Positions 17,744-25,328 of a DNA stretch of 64,000 nt are shown here, one piece after another. This DNA comes from Coriobacteriales bacterium. Its GTDB lineage: Bacteria > Actinomycetota > Coriobacteriia > Coriobacteriales > UBA8131. Both the position numbers and the translations under genes were made by a program. Positions within the stretch are counted from its first letter, which is position 1; the number at the start of each line of letters is the position of its first letter. The stretch spans positions 23,160 to 87,159 of the forward strand of contig JAITRZ010000014.1 in NCBI GenBank assembly GCA_031288185.1. The letters run 5' to 3'. The notes under the pieces are model-generated. The model was not told the origin of the DNA. It did no database searches and saw only the letters and a program-made list of their open reading frames with translations.

Positions 17744-18931
17744 CTACTCACCTGCCCCTGCGTTGGATTCCGCGCTGGGCTGAGTGGCCGCAGACAATTC
17801 AACCTCAAAGTACAATGTGGAATTGGCCGGAATGTCGTTCAATTCCTGGTCGCCATAGGCTAATTCAGGCGGGATGGTCAGCAGGCGTCTGCCACCCACC
17901 TGCATGCCCACCAAACCAGCATCCCAGCCCTTGATGACGGTGCCCTGGCCCAAGGTTAACGTGATGGGATCATCAGGTGCCTGACGGCTATCAAAAACCG
18001 TGCCGTCTGCCAATGTGCCGGTGTAGAACACAGCAACTTCACTGCCGTCTATAGCCTCAGCACCTTCGCCCACCACTATATCCTCAATCACCAGGCCGGC
18101 GGCCAAGGCCGCCTCAATGGCCTCGGGGGTAGAAGTGGTACCGGCCGTGGGGTTGCTCTCAGACTCCTCATTGATGTCCTCAGCCAGGCTCATGTCTACG
18201 TTATAGGGTACGTCTTCTGGTATCGGATTGATAACCACATCAGCCGCTTCCACCAGCCCGTCAACATATTCCTGAAACCTGATGCCCTTATTGGCTGTTA
18301 CCCACTGTTCTTTGAGCTGGGTAATGACGCTTTCGGGCACATCGGCATACACCACCACGCCATCGTCTGGCACGGTATAACCCTCAATGCTTGTGGCATT
18401 GTCTATGACATACTGCTCCAACTCCTCGGCGCTTGGCTCAACAATATAGGCATCATACATTTGTTCGGCAAGATCACTGGTGGTCAGCATGTCGCGATAG
18501 GCCTGCTCGTCCTTGTAGCCGTAGCGTTTTAAGGTATCTGTCCAATTTTGCTCATCGCCACCCACCGTGGTCTTGGCTTGGGTAATCTGCTCATCGATAG
18601 CGGTCGTGTCCGCCTGATAGCCCTGTTCCAGGGCCGCCTGCTCAATGACTATGTTGCGCACAAAAGAATCGATAACCTGCTCGCGCAGGGATTCCGGCGT
18701 CAAAGCGCTACCCGCGAGCGCCGTTGCCCAATCAACATCGGCGGTGTAGCCGGATTGTGAGCGCATGGCCTCAATGGAATCCGTAATGTCCTGTTCCAGT
18801 ATTGGCTCACCGTTGACCGTTGCCGCCTGCGCGGCCGGTGATTCTGCCTCATCGCATCCTGCCAGCGTAAAAGTCGCCAGTAGCAGGCTTAAAGTTATTG
18901 CTAAAGTTATGAGCAGTTTCTTTCTGTCCAT
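17744..18931 (-). CDS. Lipoprotein with SurA-like N-terminal region and FKBP-type peptidyl-prolyl isomerase domain
   Basis: A 395-residue surface lipoprotein: a lysine start, a hydrophobic core and the lipobox LAGC give lipidation at Cys26. Next comes a helical SurA/PrsA-type chaperone region with VNGEPILEQDITDSIEAM. The last ~110 residues are an FKBP domain, with VAVFYTGTLADGTVFDS, GQGTVIKGWDAGLVGM and IPPELAYGD. It probably helps secreted proteins fold outside the membrane. ATG at 18931 is taken over the TTG one codon earlier because GGGAG lies 8 bp before it. Combining a SurA-like segment with FKBP rather than parvulin is uncommon. Confidence 0.88.
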   Translation of the reverse strand: MDRKKLLITLAITLSLLLATFTLAGCDEAESPAAQAATVNGEPILEQDITDSIEAMRSQSGYTADVDWATALAGSALTPESLREQVIDSFVRNIVIEQAALEQGYQADTTAIDEQITQAKTTVGGDEQNWTDTLKRYGYKDEQAYRDMLTTSDLAEQMYDAYIVEPSAEELEQYVIDNATSIEGYTVPDDGVVVYADVPESVITQLKEQWVTANKGIRFQEYVDGLVEAADVVINPIPEDVPYNVDMSLAEDINEESESNPTAGTTSTPEAIEAALAAGLVIEDIVVGEGAEAIDGSEVAVFYTGTLADGTVFDSRQAPDDPITLTLGQGTVIKGWDAGLVGMQVGGRRLLTIPPELAYGDQELNDIPANSTLYFEVELSAATQPSAESNAGAGE

Positions 18932-19235
18932 CAATCGTTCTCCCTTGCTCTTAGGTTTGGGGACTCTGGTTGTGAATGCGTTTTGCCCATTGCGAGGCCC
19001 TATATTATAAAACTCTGCCCTCCCATTCTAACTGAAACCATGTTCCCTATCGGATATGAATCAGCAGTTTTGTGTGAGAGCTGTTTTTTAAGAAGGATGA
19101 TTTTTCAACGGGACTGATTTTTCAAGGAGGAAAGCAGCACCAGGCGTAACGGAGGTAGAGCTACCTGGTGAGCATGCGATGGGTGTCACAAGGGTAAAAC
19201 TACCCGACAGGTTGCGCGTTGGGCATAACAGAGGC

Positions 19236-19321
19236 GCGCCACTCACGCATCAGGGGTGATAGATAAAACCGCAACGGCCGCGAAGGCAGCCAGCAGCGCC
19301 AATCACGCATCAGGGATGATA
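19236..19321. repeat. 26-bp direct repeat, copies 60 bp apart, second copy overlapping the end of the Crp-like gene
   Basis: GCGCC-A(C/A)-TCACGCATCAGGG-(G/A)-TGATA occurs at 19236-19261 and 19296-19321 with two differences. The second copy contains the stop codon of the Crp-like gene, so the first looks like a partial duplication of that end. The remainder of the 378-bp gap holds two TGATTTTTCAA words near 19098-19122 and a GGTAG/CTACC mini-hairpin, but no gene. Confidence 0.7.
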
Positions 19322-20023
19322 AGGGTCAAACTGCTCGTAATCATAGAGACGTTCAGCTTCAAAGACCTTGATGATCGAGCGATTGCGTGAGATGTGACCT
19401 TCACTTTCCAAGGTGGTGAGCAGGCGAGAGCAGGTAGAGACGTGGATATTCAGCAACTCTGCCAACTGCTCAATGGTGATATTGGCGTGGATGGTGTGTA
19501 CACCTTGTTCGTCTGCCTCATATATCGCGCAAAGCTTAAGCAGCCAAAATATCAGCCTCTGCATGGCCGAGGGCATGGAAGAGTCCGCCAGACGATGGCC
19601 CATCTGGCCAAAGGCCATGTGGCAGTTGAATATGAATTCAAAGAAAATGCCTGGATCCCTTTGGCAGAGCTCATAGAGTTGCGCCTGGGTAAAGCCAAAC
19701 ACCACGGTATCGGTGGTGGCCACAAAGCGCATCTTAAAGCGGTACAGTGACGCGATGCCGCTGTATTCCACTGAAAAGGCATTGCCGGCATTGCGATAAA
19801 ACAACGTAGCCGCTTCACCATCCAGTTTGATAAAGGTGCAGCGCAGCTGGCCGGTTTCCACGTAAAAATAGTAGAGATCGGCCAATTCCTCTGCCGAGGC
19901 ATACACCGCCTCTCCCTTAAAGAGTTTACGCTTTTTGGCCTGGTCAATATACTGGCCAATCTTCAGTTTATGGTAGGGCATCGTTGGAACCAGAACCGCA
20001 GTAAAATCCTCTTTGCTTGTCAT
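19310..20023 (-). CDS. Crp/Fnr-family transcriptional regulator
   Basis: The 237-residue protein has an N-terminal cyclic-nucleotide-binding-like beta-roll (residues about 30-130; KGEAVYASAEELADLYYFYVETG). A dimer helix follows, then a C-terminal winged helix with TIEQLAELLNIHVSTCSRLLTTLESEG. No cysteine cluster of the FNR type is visible at the N-terminus, so direct oxygen sensing by a 4Fe-4S cluster is unlikely. ATG at 20023 has GAAAGGAA before it; the upstream in-frame start at 20059 would add 12 residues. It is divergent from the molybdoenzyme operon at 20596 and is the obvious candidate to regulate it. Confidence 0.87.
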   Translation of the reverse strand: MTSKEDFTAVLVPTMPYHKLKIGQYIDQAKKRKLFKGEAVYASAEELADLYYFYVETGQLRCTFIKLDGEAATLFYRNAGNAFSVEYSGIASLYRFKMRFVATTDTVVFGFTQAQLYELCQRDPGIFFEFIFNCHMAFGQMGHRLADSSMPSAMQRLIFWLLKLCAIYEADEQGVHTIHANITIEQLAELLNIHVSTCSRLLTTLESEGHISRNRSIIKVFEAERLYDYEQFDPYHP

Positions 20024-20205
20024 GGGATTCCTTTCTTCTTTAACACCAGTATGCCTCAAACCTCCTGGTCAGACACACCCTTGTTGTGGGATGCCTTCAT
20101 GCGGTGGCAGCGGGCGTAAGTTTCTACCACACGGCGCTCAGCACTCCCCCTTATGCAACCGGTCTGACGCTACAGCCGCGTGCATACCGTTACGCGCGCA
20201 CAATC

Positions 20206-20293
20206 GCGCACGTAGAAGACCGGCAAGCAGTACTCACACAACGTGTGCCGGAACTTGGTTGTGCATGTAGCGTTGCGCACGTACAAGACCGGC
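20206..20293. repeat. 19-bp direct repeat in the Crp / molybdoenzyme divergent region
   Basis: GCGCACGTA(G/C)AAGACCGGC occurs at 20206-20224 and 20275-20293 with one difference, start to start 69 bp. The flanks are rich in alternating GC (GCGCGC) and in ACACAACGTGTG-type words. The 572-bp region contains no supported gene. Confidence 0.65.
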
Positions 20294-20474
20294 TTTGCGC
20301 GCGCATCCGCGCGCAAACAAGAGTGATTGAAAAGTACAGAGGTGCGCGCCGTCTTTCTCAGGTGATCAGGTCAGAGGCGGCCACCTCGCGTCTCGTCTGA
20401 CGGCATCACCACAAATCATCTCTCTGGTCATTATATCAACCTCGCATACGCAAGGGAGCGTAGTATTCCAAGAA

Positions 20475-20488
20475 ATATGCTGGCATAT
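20475..20488. promoter_or_regulatory. Short dyad ATATGC-TG-GCATAT upstream of the molybdoenzyme operon
   Basis: A perfect 6-bp inverted repeat about 110 bp before the ferredoxin start. It is a possible regulator site, for example for the divergent Crp/Fnr-like protein, although it does not match the TTGAT-N4-ATCAA consensus. A CCTCAGGGGGGG tract follows at 20538-20549. Confidence 0.25.
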
Positions 20489-20595
20489 CTCACGCTACTG
20501 GAAATGTTACTTTCTTCCCTTTAGCATGGTTTCATTACCTCAGGGGGGGTAGGGGATATTGGATTTTTAGTCCCAGAGAAAAGGAGAGTGACGCT

Positions 20596-21417
20596 ATGTC
20601 GAAAAAGGCAATGGTGATCGACCTGACACGCTGCGCGGGATGTTATGCCTGTGTGGTGGCCTGCCAGATGCAGAACAACACCCGGCCGGGTGTTGCCTGG
20701 AACCAGGTGGAGCGCTGCGAGTGGGGTGACTATCCCGAGGCCGGACGCTCGTATCTGCCGCACGCGTGCATGCAGTGCGAAGCGGCTTCGTGTGTGGAAG
20801 CCTGTCCCACAGGCGCAAGTTATACGCGTGAAGACGGTATTACCTTGGTAAACTATGATGAGTGTATCTGTTGCGAACAGTGCGTACACGCCTGTCCCTA
20901 CGGCGCTCGCCGTGTCAATACCGCCAACGCCTATTGGTTTGAGGCTGCCGTACCCACACCCTATGAGGGCTATGGCATCCAACGAACCGATGTAGTAGAA
21001 AAATGTATTTTTTGTAACGAGTTGGTAGATGCCGGCGGTCAGCCAGCCTGTGTGGCTAACTGTCCTGGTGGAGCGCGTGTCTTTGGCGACATCGATGACA
21101 TGGAAAGCGCGGTGGCCCAAAAGGCTGCTGGGGCGCTTCGCATCGATAAAACCAGCTTTTATTATGTACCCGTAAAAGGAATGCCGGACGAGATAATTAC
21201 AGGAAAGGTTCTTGCGGCCAAACCTGCCCCGCGTAGCGGGCGTAAGCCTGCGGCTGATGCCACCCCGGCGCTGGTGGGGGCTGGGGTTGTGGCCGCTGCC
21301 GCCGTAGGTGCCGCAGTGGGTTATGGCGCGCGAGGGCTGCGCGAGGGCGGCAGGCGTGATGCAGCTGGTACAAGCGAAATTCAGGATACTGCCGGCAAGG
21401 GTGGTGAGCAATCATGA
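20596..21417 (+). CDS. Ferredoxin-like electron-transfer subunit of a molybdopterin oxidoreductase (DmsB/PhsB/NrfC type)
   Basis: Carries electrons between a quinol-oxidising partner and the molybdenum subunit encoded next. Four cysteine groups for [4Fe-4S] clusters are visible: CAGCYACVVAC, CMQCEAASCVEACP, CICCEQCVHACP and CIFCNEL...CVANCP. Unlike DmsB the protein (273 residues) has a 75-residue tail with an Ala/Gly/Val-rich hydrophobic stretch (ALVGAGVVAAAAVGAAVGYG) that may anchor it. AAAGGAGAG lies before the ATG. The stop overlaps the next start (ATGA), so translation is coupled. Confidence 0.9.
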   Translation: MSKKAMVIDLTRCAGCYACVVACQMQNNTRPGVAWNQVERCEWGDYPEAGRSYLPHACMQCEAASCVEACPTGASYTREDGITLVNYDECICCEQCVHACPYGARRVNTANAYWFEAAVPTPYEGYGIQRTDVVEKCIFCNELVDAGGQPACVANCPGGARVFGDIDDMESAVAQKAAGALRIDKTSFYYVPVKGMPDEIITGKVLAAKPAPRSGRKPAADATPALVGAGVVAAAAVGAAVGYGARGLREGGRRDAAGTSEIQDTAGKGGEQS

Positions 21418-23654
21418 CCGCCTTATCAAGACGCAATTTTGTGAAAGGAGCCGCCTGCGCGGTTGCGGCTGTGGCTGGCGCTTCCCTTGGTTTTAGATCC
21501 GGAGGCATTGACTTTTATTATCCCCAGGAAGCCTTTGCGGATGAGAATTCACCTATAGAGCGGCGCTACAGCTACTGCGATATGTGTAATCATGTACCCA
21601 AATGCGGCATCGTCGCCTCAGTGCGTGAGGATAAGGTAATCCGTGTTGAAAGTCGCGACAAGTATCCTTCTACACCACTGTGCGCAAAGGGCATCGCTTC
21701 ACTGCAGGAACTCTATGATCCACATCGTCTGCTTACTCCCAAAATCCGTACCAACGCCAAGGGGGGTCCGGCGGAATGGAAGGATATAACCTGGGACGAG
21801 GCCTACAGCATACTTGCTGAAAGGCTCAACCGCGTTAAGGCGCAGCACGGCGCGGATTCCGTCCTCTTCTTTTGCGGCGATCCAAAAGAACCGCGCGGTG
21901 CCATGCAGCGTCTGGCTACACTCTTTGGCTCGTCAAGCTATGGTACAGAAAGTAGCGTTTGCGCGGCGGCCAGCTGGATGTGCGCGCAGTTGGTCTTTGG
22001 TCAAAACTCGATGGGTGAAAACCCTTCTGATGCTTCTGCCTCCTGTCTGATATGGAGCCTGAACCCCGCATGGTCGCAGCCCAACCGTTATGGCGTGCTC
22101 ATGAAGCAGAAGGAACGGGGGTGTAAGTTTGTGGTAGTAGACCCGCGCGTTACGCCTACGGTCACCGGCATGGCTGACATCCACCTTCAACTGCGCCCCG
22201 GCTCAGACGGTGCTCTGGCAGCGGGTTTTATCAATCAACTCATCGAGCAGGATCTCATTGATCACAACTTTGTGGACAACTGGACCCACGGCTTTGAGGA
22301 GCTAAAAGCCTATGTGGCCGCGTATACGCCTCAGAAAGTAGAAGAGATAACCTGGGTGCCGGCTGACAGGCTGATTGCCGCAGCCAAACTGATAGGGGAG
22401 AACAAGCCTGGCACTTTGATTACCTCCTCCAAGGGAGGCTGCCACACCACCAATGTGGGACACTTTCAGCGTGCAGTGTTTATGATTCCGGCCTTGTTGG
22501 GCAACCTGGATGTTACCGGCGGACTGCCGCTTGGTCCCGGTTTGCCCTTTGACTATGCGGCCTCCACTAAGGGATTTCAGTTGGAGGATGTCTATGAGGC
22601 CGAGGGATTTCAACAGCGCCGCTATGATCGTGAAGATTTTCCGGTCTGGGCTCGTTATTACAAGATGATGCAGACGGTCAAACTACCGGAGTACGTTGAT
22701 GAGGGCAAGATTCGCGCCGGTGTTTTGTTGGGTGTCAACTCAATGATGTGGCCCAACACGCCGCTGTATCAAAAGGCCATTGCGGATTTGGAGTTTTCTG
22801 TAGCCATCGACTATTATCTGCGTCCGGTGACTCACGATCTGGTTGACATGGTGCTGCCGGCGGCCATGTGTTATGAACGAAGCGCCGCTCTGGCAATTTT
22901 TGGCCGTAAGATTTTTCTGCGTGAGCCGGTTGTTACCCCACGGGGAGAAGCCCGCGAGGACTGGCGCATCATCCTGGAAATTGGGTGCGCGCTTGGATAC
23001 GCCGAGCAATGCTTTAACGGTGATGTTGATGCAGCATTAGAAGAACTGCTGCGTACCACCAATCTTGGCATCACTCTGGCCGACCTGCGAGCCAACCCCC
23101 AGGGATATGACGTACCTGGCCCAGCCGCAGCCCAGCGTAAGTATGAGACCGGTGGCCTGCGCAACGATAAGCAGCCAGGTTTTAACACGCCCTCCGGCAA
23201 GGTTGAATTGGTAAGCACGGTGCTTGAGGACATGAACTTTGTGGGCTTGCCTGTCTATGAAGAACCGCTGCATAGTCCCTTTACCGCTGATGCCAAAGAC
23301 TACCCGCTTGTCTTAAACACCGGCTCGCGCGTACCTTACTATACCCACTCAAAACTGCGCGATCTGCCCTGGCTCAACCAGTTCATGCCCAATCCGGTTG
23401 TGCGTATCTCTTCCAAGGATGCCTCTGAACGCGGTTTGGTCGAAGGTGAATTGGCGCGTGTCTACAACGCACAGGGCGAGGTTGAGATGCAGGTAGAGAT
23501 AACCAACATGGTATTGCCCGGCGTTGTTGACATCTTTCATGGTTGGGAGCGTGCCGATATTAATCTCCTTACCACGCGCGACTTTGACCCCATCAGCGGT
23601 TTTCCGCCGTTTAGTAATGGGCTCTGTCAGGTTGCCAGCCTACAGGCCAGGTGA
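21414..23654 (+). CDS. Tat-exported molybdopterin oxidoreductase, polysulfide/thiosulfate/arsenate-reductase-like clade
   Basis: The 746-residue catalytic subunit begins with a twin-arginine signal (LSRRNFVKGAAC) followed by a hydrophobic segment, so the folded enzyme is exported. The N-terminal [4Fe-4S] site is C55-x2-C58-x5-C64...C90; the five-residue middle spacing is longer than the usual three. C183 in ESSVCAAAS aligns with the Cys that ligates molybdenum in PsrA, PhsA and ArrA, so sulfur or arsenic oxyanions are plausible substrates; organic substrates cannot be excluded. It is coupled to the ferredoxin subunit before it and followed directly by a multihaem cytochrome. No NrfD-type membrane subunit is encoded. 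Confidence 0.87.
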   Translation: MTALSRRNFVKGAACAVAAVAGASLGFRSGGIDFYYPQEAFADENSPIERRYSYCDMCNHVPKCGIVASVREDKVIRVESRDKYPSTPLCAKGIASLQELYDPHRLLTPKIRTNAKGGPAEWKDITWDEAYSILAERLNRVKAQHGADSVLFFCGDPKEPRGAMQRLATLFGSSSYGTESSVCAAASWMCAQLVFGQNSMGENPSDASASCLIWSLNPAWSQPNRYGVLMKQKERGCKFVVVDPRVTPTVTGMADIHLQLRPGSDGALAAGFINQLIEQDLIDHNFVDNWTHGFEELKAYVAAYTPQKVEEITWVPADRLIAAAKLIGENKPGTLITSSKGGCHTTNVGHFQRAVFMIPALLGNLDVTGGLPLGPGLPFDYAASTKGFQLEDVYEAEGFQQRRYDREDFPVWARYYKMMQTVKLPEYVDEGKIRAGVLLGVNSMMWPNTPLYQKAIADLEFSVAIDYYLRPVTHDLVDMVLPAAMCYERSAALAIFGRKIFLREPVVTPRGEAREDWRIILEIGCALGYAEQCFNGDVDAALEELLRTTNLGITLADLRANPQGYDVPGPAAAQRKYETGGLRNDKQPGFNTPSGKVELVSTVLEDMNFVGLPVYEEPLHSPFTADAKDYPLVLNTGSRVPYYTHSKLRDLPWLNQFMPNPVVRISSKDASERGLVEGELARVYNAQGEVEMQVEITNMVLPGVVDIFHGWERADINLLTTRDFDPISGFPPFSNGLCQVASLQAR

Positions 23655-23659
23655 GGTTC

Positions 23660-24445
23660 ATGAGCAAGGATACCAAAAGACCCAATCTGGATGACGCTCA
23701 CGAGCTGGACATGCGTGACGCAGGTTTGGATGATGCTCACAAGCCGGACATGCTGTCGCGCGCCAACCGGCGCGCGCGAATTGGCATGGTTGCGGCAATC
23801 GCGGCGGTGCTTGTGATAGCGGTAGCCTGCGGTGGTTGGGTTTGGCATGAGGATCCCAGTTTCTGTGGTGCCATCTGCCATGAACCGATGGACACCTATG
23901 TATCCGGGTATTATGCTAGCCCCGGACAGGTCACTACCGATGCCTATGGTGGCGACGCTTCGGCCATGCTTGTGACAACGCATGCCTCCGAGGGTGTCAG
24001 CTGCCTGCAGTGCCACCCACCTGATATTGCCCAGCAAATAGGTGAATTAAGCACCTGGCTCTCTGGTAACTATGACTATCCGCTGGTAGAAAAGGATGTG
24101 AAGCAGCTGCTTGTTGACGCGCATCAACCCGTTCAGGGCAATGGATCAGAATTCTGTCTGGTGGAAGGCTGCCATGTGGACGCAGACGGCAATCCGCTCA
24201 CTGAAGAAAGCCTAAGAAGCACCCTTGCGGGAAAGCCAGGATATACGTATCGCAACCCGCATGTGGCACCTTCTGGCTCACCCCACGGCCTTTTGGAATA
24301 TACCTGTTCAGATTGCCATAAGTCACATCGTGCCTCTACCAACGCCTGTACGCGCTGTCACTATGACCTGGTACCCCTCCTGCCCGACGGCTGGGAACCC
24401 TGGGCAATCAATGCGGGGGTTTTGTCTCAGGTACATCTTCAGTAA
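23660..24445 (+). CDS. NrfH/NapC-like membrane-anchored multihaem cytochrome c with non-standard haem motifs
   Basis: The 261-residue protein has a charged N-terminus, one membrane helix (about residues 41-58) and an exported domain with five possible haem attachment sites. Three are ordinary CxxCH (115-119, 216-220, 230-234). The first, FCGAICH at 69-74, has three residues between the cysteines; another, CLVEGCH at 166-172, has four. The M of CHEPM after the first site resembles the NrfH haem-1 ligand region. It probably oxidises quinol and feeds the upstream molybdoenzyme. ATG at 23660 is favoured; a GTG at 23651 overlapping the previous stop is also possible. Confidence 0.85.
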   Translation: MSKDTKRPNLDDAHELDMRDAGLDDAHKPDMLSRANRRARIGMVAAIAAVLVIAVACGGWVWHEDPSFCGAICHEPMDTYVSGYYASPGQVTTDAYGGDASAMLVTTHASEGVSCLQCHPPDIAQQIGELSTWLSGNYDYPLVEKDVKQLLVDAHQPVQGNGSEFCLVEGCHVDADGNPLTEESLRSTLAGKPGYTYRNPHVAPSGSPHGLLEYTCSDCHKSHRASTNACTRCHYDLVPLLPDGWEPWAINAGVLSQVHLQ

Positions 24446-24483
24446 CAAGAGGTTTTGAGCGACAGCAAGGCGCTCTCTCGCCG

Positions 24484-24566
24484 TCACTCTGAACAAAGCG
24501 CAGCAAGTCCGGCAGTCCCTCCATGCGCTCTGCCGGACAGCCTTACCAACGCGCTCTTTAGAGTGA
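24484..24566. other. Nested inverted repeats downstream of the cytochrome gene (structured RNA or terminator region)
   Basis: An outer pair TCACTCT (24484-24490) and AGAGTGA (24560-24566) encloses a 9-bp perfect pair GTCCGGCAG / CTGCCGGAC (24507-24515, 24530-24538). No T-run follows, so it is not a typical intrinsic terminator. Confidence 0.45.
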
Positions 24567-24623
24567 AGAAGTAGGAGCAGGCACAGCCCAGATAAAGCTG
24601 ATGGTATGGGGATTATGAACGCA

Positions 24624-24649
24624 GCTCAGGCGACCTTGGTCGCCTGAGC
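24624..24649. terminator. Strong 12-bp hairpin with TT loop, no T-run
   Basis: GCTCAGGCGACC-TT-GGTCGCCTGAGC is a perfect stem lying between the cytochrome gene and the T-box promoter. Its position suits transcript ending or 3'-end protection, but a U-tract is missing. Confidence 0.5.
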
Positions 24650-24722
24650 CCACCACCGTAGTGGCTCAACATGAAATTTGGCCGAATCTGGTCACAAAAC
24701 ATAGTCGAAACATCAGCGCCAC

Positions 24723-24751
24723 TTGACATTTGAGTCCTCATTGTGCACTAT
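24723..24751 (+). promoter_or_regulatory. Promoter of the T-box leader (TTGACA - 17 bp - CACTAT)
   Basis: A consensus -35 TTGACA is followed after 17 bp by CACTAT. Transcription would begin near 24758, just ahead of the first T-box stem. Confidence 0.55.
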
Positions 24752-24757
24752 AGGTGC

Positions 24758-25250
24758 CAACGCGTTGACGGAGAGAAGGATGGCGTATCCTGTTTGGGGC
24801 GAATGTCCCGTCCAGAGAGTCCGCGGTTGCTGTGAGCGGATAGCAGAACGACATGTATGTACACTCCTGAGCGGATCACCTGAAAGCCACCTACCTTTTG
24901 GGCGCCTGTGCTTGCCATGAGCAGGCCGGTGGTGTCCAGGCGGCCACTTGCCAGGGCGCTGAGGCACCCAAACCTTAATGGCGCGTAGCGATTGTTGAGG
25001 GGAGGCGGCCGTCAGGGCAGTGCGTTGCTAGCAACAGAGGTATCGGCAACATCCAGGTGGCAGATGCCGCCTGCGAGCAATGAGCAAGTAGGGTGATACG
25101 GGTGCCCCCCGTTATAGGGCTGGGATTAGGAGCCTGACCCGGGCTTTGATCCGATGAGAGGCGGCTTGGCCGCAACCGGGGTGGTACCGCGGAAGTCTTG
25201 AGAGCTTTCGTCCCCGGGCAAGTGTTTTGCCCGGAGAGGAAGGCTTTTTT
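24758..25250 (+). promoter_or_regulatory. T-box riboswitch leader, probable Tyr specifier (UAC)
   Basis: The canonical T-box sequence TGGTACCGCGG is at 25182-25192, with CCGGGG (25176-25181) able to pair with CCCCGG (25212-25217) in the antiterminator. A terminator with the core CCGGGCAA/TTGCCCGG (25214-25221, 25227-25234) ends in TTTTTT at 25244-25249. Stem I is recognised by AGAGAGTCCGC...GCGGA near 24818-24840. The likely specifier is TAC at 24860-24862, followed by the usual A and by CTCCTGAG. Uncharged tRNA-Tyr would therefore promote read-through into the lyase gene. About 300 nt between stem I and the antiterminator is unusually long and has no gene. The specifier call is by eye. Confidence 0.85.
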
Positions 25251-25328
25251 CTTTTCCTCCCGAGCGGTCATGTAACGCTCCGTCGGCCCTGGTCCGAGGC
25301 CGGGAGCACAGAGAATGGGAGGCCCCCT

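Noticed and set aside
20206-20293. Direct repeats considered as a CRISPR array
   Set aside because: Only two imperfect copies, no further regular units and no cas genes.
20521-21411. 296-codon minus-strand open frame opposite the ferredoxin gene
   Set aside because: It is the mirror of a clear four-cluster ferredoxin; the translation has no family features and no ribosome-binding site.
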